From DASCNA01 sp036011305 (GTDB lineage Bacteria; Verrucomicrobiota; Lentisphaeria; Victivallales; GWF2-38-69), in contig DASCNA010000219.1 of NCBI GenBank assembly GCA_036011305.1, positions 1-21,538 of the forward strand: 21,538 nucleotides of DNA, read 5' to 3'. The position numbers were made by a program, and so were the translations under genes. Under the pieces are notes generated by a model. The model was not told the DNA's origin, made no database searches, and worked only from the letters and a program-made list of their open reading frames with translations. Shown in pieces: positions 15,846 to 21,538 of the stretch. The stretch's first letter is position 1, and every line of letters begins with the position of its first letter.

Positions 15846-16232
15846 ATGAATAGAATTTTGTTAACGGCATATAAGCATATGTCTAAAATTACCGTGCTGC
15901 ATAGCTTGCCTGGACGTTTGAGAGTCTATATCCCAGGAATGAAAAAACTTCAAAATTCTGAATATAGAAAATATGAAAATGTTTTTATAGATTTAATAGA
16001 TGAAATTCAGGGAATTAATGATGTGGAAAGTAATTTTATAACTGGGAATATTTTGATAAATTACAATAACTCAGTTATTACAGAAACTGGAATTATCTCA
16101 GGTTTGAATCATATAAGAGATGAACTGATTGATTATTTTATGAATAACAGTGATAAGATGACAACAGAATCTGAAGAGAATATCGTATCAGAAATAAAAT
16201 CTTTAATATCAAAGGAAATAAAACTATTATAA
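15846..16232 (+). CDS. Small HMA2-domain protein
   Basis: A 128-residue, mostly soluble protein with a single heavy-metal-associated domain 2 at about 12-95: HSLPGRLRVYIPG (19-31), a long helix, then IQGINDVESNFITGNILINYN, the beta-alpha-beta-beta-alpha-beta order of HMA folds. The CxxC of classical HMA domains is missing. The acidic tail (TTESEENIVSEIKSLIS) may be helical. Met12 is an alternative start, but the first ATG has an AAGG at workable distance. Only four bases separate its stop from the ATPase ATG, indicating coupled synthesis. Probably a partner or regulator of the ATPase. Confidence 0.75.
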   Translation: MNRILLTAYKHMSKITVLHSLPGRLRVYIPGMKKLQNSEYRKYENVFIDLIDEIQGINDVESNFITGNILINYNNSVITETGIISGLNHIRDELIDYFMNNSDKMTTESEENIVSEIKSLISKEIKLL

Positions 16233-16236
16233 AATT

Positions 16237-18441
16237 ATGTTTAACGATGACTCCAGACAATCTGCTTTAAAATGTAATATTATCCATAGCCTGCCAGGGC
16301 GAATTAGAATAAATTGCAAAGGATTAGCTTATTTAACTAATTTTAATAATGATATGCTTATTAAAATTAATAATATTGAAGGAGTCATAGAATCTGAAAT
16401 ATCAAATATAACATCTAATATTCTGCTTTTTTACAAAAGTGAAATTGTGAATCAGAACAGGTTGCTGGAAGTTGTAGAAAATATTATATCCCAGTATGCT
16501 ATTCATGCTTATCAGAATGAATTAATCAAAAAGAATTCGAATTCAGCAGAAGAAAGAAATTTGCATGATGAAAGTATATCAAAAATTATTTTTAATCTAA
16601 GTCTTTCTTTAGGATTAATGGGATTATCATTTCTTAGAAAACGAAATAATCCTCTGACTCCAGGACGTGGTATTTTTAACATAGTAACAACAGGTATCTT
16701 ATTTCTTTCATATCCTCTCTTAAAAAGTGGTACTCTTGCAGTCAAGAAAAATAAAAGACCTAACGCAGATACTCTTGAAGCTATAGCAATTTTGACTAGT
16801 CTACTTTCAGGTAGAGAATTATCTTCTTTAACCATTCTGTTTTTGCATAATGCAGCTGAACTTATGACGATTTATGCGATGAATAGAACAAAAAATGCTA
16901 TACGCGGACTGTTGTCTGTTCAGGGAGATTTTGTATGGAAAGTAATAGAAAACGGTTCTTTAGTTAAAATTAAAGTTGAAGATGTTGAAGTTGAAGATTT
17001 AGTTGTAAATCATCCTGGCGAAAAAATAAGTATTGATGGTGTAATTACTGAAGGTAATGCATTGATTGACCAGAGTGCTATAACTGGTGAATATATGCCA
17101 GCAAATAAAAGTATTAGTGATGAAGTTTTTGCTGGAACTGTTGTAAAAACAGGAACTATAACAATAAAAGCTTTAGCTATTGGCGATAGCACTGCTGTCA
17201 GCAGAATTATTCATATGGTCGAAAATGCTCCTAATAAAAAAGCTGCAATACAGAACTATGCTGATAAGTTATCTGAAATTCTAATTCCAGCCAATCTAAT
17301 TCTTTTTGTCTCAGTCTGGTTCTTTACAAAGAATATTTCTAAAGCATTAAATATGCTGGTAATAGATTATTCCTGCGGTATTAGACTGTCGACAGCTACC
17401 GCATTAACTGCTGCTATTAATACTGCAGCAAAGAATAATGTTCTCATTAAAGGCAGTAACGTTGTTGAACAGATCTCAAACTCTGATACTTTGATATTGG
17501 ATAAAACAGGAACGCTGACCAAAGGAAGACCTGAAGTAGTCAGTATTCTTCCTGTAACAAGTGATATATCTACATTAGAAATTATAGAGTACGCCGCTGC
17601 TGCTGAAGAAACTTCAAGTCATCCTGTCGCTTCATCTATACTGGATAAACTTCACTCTAAAGGCGGCAAAATTAAACCTCATGGTAAGGTACTTGTTACT
17701 ACTAGCAGGGGGGTTGAAACTACAGTTAATGATATTGTTGTCAGAGTTGGTAATAAACGTTTTATGAATGAAAATAAAATTCATACTCATCCATTAAGAG
17801 GACAGGTCACTAAACTTTCTTTATCTGGTGAAAATGTTGTTTTTGTTTCTAAAAATGAGAATGTTATCGGAGTAATCGGCATTCGTGATCCATTAAGAGA
17901 TAATATGAGAAAGGCAATTAACAGGCTGAGGATAAATGCCAAAATAGATGATATTATACTATTGACCGGTGATCAGGAACAGCAGGCAGAAGTTGTTTCA
18001 AACCGGTTGGGGCTTGACAGATATGATTCAGAACTGATGCCTGAAGATAAAGCAAAAGCAATACTTCAGTTGCAGAGTAATGGAAGCGGTGTTGTTATGG
18101 TTGGAGACGGCATTAATGATGCACCTGCTCTTGCTTATGCCGATGTCGGGATTGCCATGGGGACTACTAAAACAGACATTGCAATGGAAACTGCCGATGT
18201 TACAATCGCAAGTGATAATCCTCTTATGCTTCCTTCACTATATTCACTTACAAATGAAACCATGTCTGTAATTAAACAGAACTTTGCTGTATCTATAGGT
18301 ATTAATACTATAGGACTTTTGCTTGGCGGGGCTGGTGTTATTTCTGTTTTTACAGGTGCTCTCCTTCATAATAGCAGCACCATTCTTGTAGTAGGAAATT
18401 CTTTGCGTATTCTTTTCTTTAATATGAAAAAAAGGAATTAA
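16237..18441 (+). CDS. P1B-type heavy-metal ATPase with HMA2 domain and SCG transmembrane motif
   Basis: A 734-residue P-type ATPase that would pump a metal ion out of the cytoplasm. An N-terminal HMA2 domain (HSLPGRIR at 17-24, no CxxC) is followed by membrane helices from about residue 108. Actuator motif TGE is at 283-285, phosphorylation site DKTGT at 422-426, the P1B-specific HP at 462-463, and the hinge GDGIND at 623-628. The membrane metal site is SCG (379-381) instead of CPC, and the last helix region has LLHNSSTILVVGNS, the pattern of a separate P1B branch that includes Mn/Zn exporters such as mycobacterial CtpC by my recollection. Catalytically complete. The metal cannot be read; Zn or Mn is more plausible than Cu. 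Confidence 0.92.
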   Translation: MFNDDSRQSALKCNIIHSLPGRIRINCKGLAYLTNFNNDMLIKINNIEGVIESEISNITSNILLFYKSEIVNQNRLLEVVENIISQYAIHAYQNELIKKNSNSAEERNLHDESISKIIFNLSLSLGLMGLSFLRKRNNPLTPGRGIFNIVTTGILFLSYPLLKSGTLAVKKNKRPNADTLEAIAILTSLLSGRELSSLTILFLHNAAELMTIYAMNRTKNAIRGLLSVQGDFVWKVIENGSLVKIKVEDVEVEDLVVNHPGEKISIDGVITEGNALIDQSAITGEYMPANKSISDEVFAGTVVKTGTITIKALAIGDSTAVSRIIHMVENAPNKKAAIQNYADKLSEILIPANLILFVSVWFFTKNISKALNMLVIDYSCGIRLSTATALTAAINTAAKNNVLIKGSNVVEQISNSDTLILDKTGTLTKGRPEVVSILPVTSDISTLEIIEYAAAAEETSSHPVASSILDKLHSKGGKIKPHGKVLVTTSRGVETTVNDIVVRVGNKRFMNENKIHTHPLRGQVTKLSLSGENVVFVSKNENVIGVIGIRDPLRDNMRKAINRLRINAKIDDIILLTGDQEQQAEVVSNRLGLDRYDSELMPEDKAKAILQLQSNGSGVVMVGDGINDAPALAYADVGIAMGTTKTDIAMETADVTIASDNPLMLPSLYSLTNETMSVIKQNFAVSIGINTIGLLLGGAGVISVFTGALLHNSSTILVVGNSLRILFFNMKKRN

Positions 18442-18444
18442 ATA

Positions 18445-19044
18445 ATGTTATCGTCGAAAATAATAATTGTACACTGCCTACCTCACAGATTTAGATTTTA
18501 TTGTCCGCATATACATCTGTTTGATGATAATCTTACAAAATATATTTTGAAAAAAGATGCGATAAAATCATTTGAATATAATCCTGTCAGCATGCATGGG
18601 TTGATTACTTTTAATCCAAATAAAATTGATCATAAACAGGTACTATGTAGGATTATTATTGGCATGTCTCTGAAAGAGAGCTATGGAGAAGTTAGAGTTC
18701 ATGACCATACTCATCAGATTAGTAAAAACAGTCTTATTATGTCATTATTAGCAGTAGCGATCCTGAAAGGGGTAAGATATAAAAGTAAACATTTTAGCAA
18801 GACGGTATATTTCGGTACACTGTTTACTGCAGTAAATTCTTTGTCTAATCATGTTATTAAGGAAAGCTTTTCTACTTCATTATATAAAGTTATGACCCTG
18901 CATAATCCTGAAACAAATGAAGAGTACCACCATGTTGAAATTAGTGAAGGGGGTATTTTTTCATCATTATTATCCAGTATAACAGGCAGAGCAAAAAGAA
19001 AAAGAGGAATGTCTATGAAACAGATAGCATTCGCTAAAGAGTAG
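18445..19044 (+). CDS. His-rich HMA2-like membrane protein
   Basis: A 199-residue protein, three bases after the ATPase stop and with a good AAGGAA ribosome-binding site. Residues 1-80 keep a degenerate HMA2 pattern: VHCLPHRFRFYCP, where LPGR has become LPHR. His and Cys are frequent (H10, C11, H14, C20, H22, H24), and a HDHTH run (H86, H88, H90) sits just before a hydrophobic segment at about 94-112. The C-terminus is basic (GRAKRKRG). It also has an EEYHHVE site near residue 155. This looks like a membrane-bound metal-binding partner of the ATPase. I do not recognise a named family; function inferred from motifs and position. Confidence 0.7.
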   Translation: MLSSKIIIVHCLPHRFRFYCPHIHLFDDNLTKYILKKDAIKSFEYNPVSMHGLITFNPNKIDHKQVLCRIIIGMSLKESYGEVRVHDHTHQISKNSLIMSLLAVAILKGVRYKSKHFSKTVYFGTLFTAVNSLSNHVIKESFSTSLYKVMTLHNPETNEEYHHVEISEGGIFSSLLSSITGRAKRKRGMSMKQIAFAKE

Positions 19045-19173
19045 TTTGGAATACTATAATTAACTCCAGAATTTTTTACTGGCCAATGTGATTTAATTTT
19101 GAAATTAAATATAATCTAATTAATAACACCTAAAATTAGTTAATAAAATATTGTAAAACAATAATTTATAATC

Positions 19174-19204
19174 AAGAAGCAACTGTAAGCCACAGTTGCT
19201 TCTT
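19174..19204. terminator. Strong hairpin, probable bidirectional terminator of convergent units
   Basis: Thirteen-base perfect arms, AAGAAGCAACTGT (19174-19186) and ACAGTTGCTTCTT (19192-19204), with a five-base loop AAGCC. It stands between the end of the metal operon (plus) and the end of the MFS gene (minus). T-runs are weak on both sides, but stem strength and position fit termination. Confidence 0.72.
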
Positions 19205-19238
19205 ATAAATGAAGATTTGTTTCTCTATTGTAAAAAAA

Positions 19239-20678
19239 CTATTCTACAGTTTTGCCTCCCTTAAGGTCAGCAATAATTTTCTTATATTTGTAAACTTGTT
19301 TGTCCTGGATAATTAAATAAGCAAAAAACTGTGTGACTATTCCGCCTGCTATGCATATAATAGCCATTAATAGACACATTTTAGCTATTCCCATTTCGTG
19401 CTGCATCCATGGAAGTAGTACAATCCCTACAGTTGCTCCGGCTTTGGCGAATGCCGCAGAGAATCCGTGTCCTGTTGCTCTTAAGTTTGTTGGATATACC
19501 CTGGCCGGAATCATGAAAGTCATTGGGTTAGGACCGGCATTTACGCAGAGATAAAATAGAACAAATCCTAGAAACACCATTGGTGTATACCATACGGTGC
19601 CGAGTGCATAATTAGTACTCATCAGAACTAACATACCAATCCCCATTCCGTAAAATCCTAAAGAGGATAGTTTTACCATACCTCGTTTTTTTACAAGAAT
19701 TATGGCTATGACAATTCCAACAACTAAAAATATATCAACGACAAGAGCACTTTTTATAGAATGTAGGTCTTTTTCAATGAAACTGTGAGCATTATTATGA
19801 AAAAGCTTGCTAAGAATAATAGGAGTAAAAATACCTATACCGTAAAAAGCAATATCCATCAAAAACCATGGTACAGCTGAAAGCACAGTAAGTTTTATAA
19901 ATTGAGGTTTAAAAATATCTGTAAATTTTGTTTCTCTAATTTCCTGTTTTTGAAGCCTGACTTTTGCATCATTGATTTCAGAAAGGTTTTTAGCAGCTTT
20001 TTTAGTTTTTCCCTGTGAAGCTAACCATTTTGAACTTTCTGGCATTCCTAACCTGAAAAAGAATAGTATAGCAGCAAATAGAGCAGGGATGCCGAGCATT
20101 ATCCTCCATGTCCAGACATGAGGTACGAAATAAAGAAGTATAACTCCCATTAAAGCACCGGCAACGGCTCCGATAGCCTGGAATGAGAAATTACCAACCT
20201 GCATTCTTTTTCTATTTTTCTTTGGGATAAGTTCTGCAATGTATGATGAATTTACTGGGTATTCACCACCTATTCCAATGCCGGCAATAAATCTGAAAAT
20301 TATAAGTGACCATACTGACCATGCAACACCGCACAAGATTGAAAATATGATAAAAATAATCATATTCAATAAAAGAATAAATTTTCTTCCAAGTGTGTCT
20401 GTTAAACGTCCGAAAACAGCAGCACCTATGATTGCACCTATTGGAGCTGCTGCTCCAATTAGACCTATCATTAACGGATCACTTCCAAGCCATGTAAAAT
20501 CCTGCATCAAAAGCGGCATGGCTACACCTATGATAAATAAATCAAACCCATCAAGGGCGAATCCGGCACCTGTTATGAGCCATAGTCCCCAGTGCCTAAG
20601 TGTCATTTCATGTTCATTTATAGCTTCTGCTACTGGTACTTTTGGTATTAAAACTTTAGTTCTATTTTTCCCTACCAT
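19239..20678 (-). CDS. Sugar-porter-type MFS transporter
   Basis: A 479-residue twelve-helix MFS protein. Visible signatures include GRLTDTLGRK between helices 2 and 3, RFIAGIGIGGEYPVNSSYIAELIPKKNRKRM around helix 4-5, and MPESSKWL after helix 6, the classical set of the SP (sugar porter) group and its relatives for organic acids and phosphate. The cytoplasmic N-terminus is about 30 residues. AGGA precedes the ATG. Nothing nearby identifies the substrate. It lies downstream of the GNAT gene on the same strand across 215 bases without recognisable features. Confidence 0.86.
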   Translation of the reverse strand: MVGKNRTKVLIPKVPVAEAINEHEMTLRHWGLWLITGAGFALDGFDLFIIGVAMPLLMQDFTWLGSDPLMIGLIGAAAPIGAIIGAAVFGRLTDTLGRKFILLLNMIIFIIFSILCGVAWSVWSLIIFRFIAGIGIGGEYPVNSSYIAELIPKKNRKRMQVGNFSFQAIGAVAGALMGVILLYFVPHVWTWRIMLGIPALFAAILFFFRLGMPESSKWLASQGKTKKAAKNLSEINDAKVRLQKQEIRETKFTDIFKPQFIKLTVLSAVPWFLMDIAFYGIGIFTPIILSKLFHNNAHSFIEKDLHSIKSALVVDIFLVVGIVIAIILVKKRGMVKLSSLGFYGMGIGMLVLMSTNYALGTVWYTPMVFLGFVLFYLCVNAGPNPMTFMIPARVYPTNLRATGHGFSAAFAKAGATVGIVLLPWMQHEMGIAKMCLLMAIICIAGGIVTQFFAYLIIQDKQVYKYKKIIADLKGGKTVE

Positions 20679-20893
20679 TGAAAATATCCTTTTTATGAAA
20701 TTATATTTGGTAAATTTTCTGTGTATATTACAATTATTTAATTAATAGTTAATATTAAGCTAAATCTGTTTAATTTTTGTACAAATGAGATTTATTTGGC
20801 AATTGTTAGTTTTGTGTTAATAATTTTAACCATAAAGGATCTCAATAACAACTAATTTTTATATAGCAGTAATTTAGGTGCTGAATATAAAAC

Positions 20894-21424
20894 TTAATAA
20901 TATACTCTTTCTTTTTCAAGAATACTCATATGGATAAGACTCCAGTATTCTTTTCCCATTTTTCTAGATTCTCTTGAAATTCCTTCATGCACAAAACCCA
21001 TAGATTCATAACACTTCTTAGCTGATATATTAAAATCAAAAACATGAAGATCTATTCTGTGAAGTTTGAATTCGTCAAAACCTTTTTTTAATACTGCTTT
21101 GACTATTTCCTTACCATAACCTTTTCCTCTGTACGTTTTATCTCCAAGTAAAACTCTGCTCATTGTTGCTGATTTATTAGTTAAGTCTAAGTTGTTTAAT
21201 TCTATATGACCGACATGCTTATGATTTGTCAAATCAAAAACAGAGTATATTTTTCTAATAGATTGTTTCTGAAGCATTCCATTCCTGTATTCGTCAAGTT
21301 GATCATAACTCAGAGGAAATTTAAATATAGGACCGGCCCACTGTAATAGGAATTCAGGATTATCTGACCACATAATTAAATCTTCATAATCATTTTGCTG
21401 AAACTCTTTTAACATAACTTTCAT
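20894..21424 (-). CDS. GNAT-family N-acetyltransferase (RimJ/RimL-like)
   Basis: A 176-residue acetyl-CoA-dependent acyltransferase. The order fits the RimJ/RimL/SpeG branch: an N-terminal LKEFQQNDYEDLIMWSDNPEF segment, the central HVGHIELNNLD strand, the acetyl-CoA pyrophosphate loop RGKGYGKEIV, and the C-terminal KLHRIDLHVFDFNISAKKCYESMGFVHEG motif. The substrate (protein N-terminus, polyamine or antibiotic) is not defined. An AGAGG ribosome-binding site stands before the ATG; Met4 is an alternative. Probably a single-gene unit. Confidence 0.88.
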   Translation of the reverse strand: MKVMLKEFQQNDYEDLIMWSDNPEFLLQWAGPIFKFPLSYDQLDEYRNGMLQKQSIRKIYSVFDLTNHKHVGHIELNNLDLTNKSATMSRVLLGDKTYRGKGYGKEIVKAVLKKGFDEFKLHRIDLHVFDFNISAKKCYESMGFVHEGISRESRKMGKEYWSLIHMSILEKERVYY

Positions 21425-21453
21425 ATCATTACCTCTATTGTTATTATGTATTG

Positions 21454-21474
21454 AGTATAGAATTTGAAATTCTA
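21454..21474. promoter_or_regulatory. Palindrome in the putative GNAT promoter
   Basis: TAGAATTTGAAATTCTA (21458-21474) is a perfect palindrome about 35 bases upstream of the GNAT start. On the minus strand TATACT (21459-21454) could be the -10, so the palindrome would overlap the promoter as an operator. On the plus strand a T-run follows it, so a terminator for a plus-strand transcript is an alternative, although no plus-strand gene ends here. Confidence 0.35.
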
Positions 21475-21538
21475 TTTTTTATTTTACTTATCATAGAATT
21501 ATCATTTTTATCTTTGATGAATAAAATAATTATTTATG

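Noticed and set aside
20239..20745. A 168-codon plus-strand open frame
   Set aside because: It lies wholly antisense to the sugar-porter gene, is Pro/Ile-rich with no domain, and has no upstream signal.

Overview
The window is AT-rich, gene-dense bacterial DNA with short intergenic gaps. The content points to an anaerobe: hydrogenase-maturation genes, rubrerythrin, a rubredoxin-fused glutamate-synthase-like enzyme and fermentable-sugar genes. I cannot fix the phylum from sequence alone. A low-GC Firmicute, Fusobacterium or Elusimicrobium/Deferribacteres-type anaerobe would all fit. No rRNA gene, IS element, phage gene or cas gene is visible.

Layout. (1) 1-2495, minus strand: NiFe-hydrogenase maturation operon hypC-hypD-hypE-hypA, with hypA cut by the left edge. 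(2) 2692-3933, minus: an MFS transporter of unknown substrate. (3) 4057-4973, plus: a PnuC-family transporter overlapping a thiamine-binding (MTH1187/YkoF-type) protein gene, which suggests vitamin B1 or precursor uptake. (4) 5050-7828, plus: recO, then rubrerythrin and a double-rubredoxin/glutamate-synthase fusion, a redox and oxygen-stress pair. (5) 7829-8236: a gene-free stretch with a 3' tRNA fragment (T-loop to CCA) inside a long imperfect inverted repeat, then a strong bidirectional terminator. This looks like an integration scar. (6) 8237-13036, minus: sugar genes (ROK kinase, FucP-like MFS, PfkB kinase, GH4 6-phospho-beta-glucosidase) with no PTS gene, so phosphorylation is probably done by a soluble kinase. 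(7) 13216-14841, plus: a DNA-binding regulator with three PAS-like domains and an Rpn-nuclease-like C-terminal tail, divergent from GH4 across a gap holding two perfect palindromes. (8) 14958-19044, plus: the most unusual block. A small single-span membrane protein, two HMA2-like proteins, a P1B-type metal ATPase with SCG in place of CPC, and a His-rich HMA2-like membrane protein together look like a metal-export complex. (9) 19239-21424, minus: a sugar-porter-type MFS and a GNAT acetyltransferase.

The best candidate for an undescribed system is block 8. It resembles in architecture the mycobacterial CtpC/PacL1 metal-efflux platform, but it is built from several HMA2-like subunits without CxxC motifs. 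The second is the tRNA-fragment and inverted-repeat scar at about 7973-8065, which may mark the edge of an acquired region.
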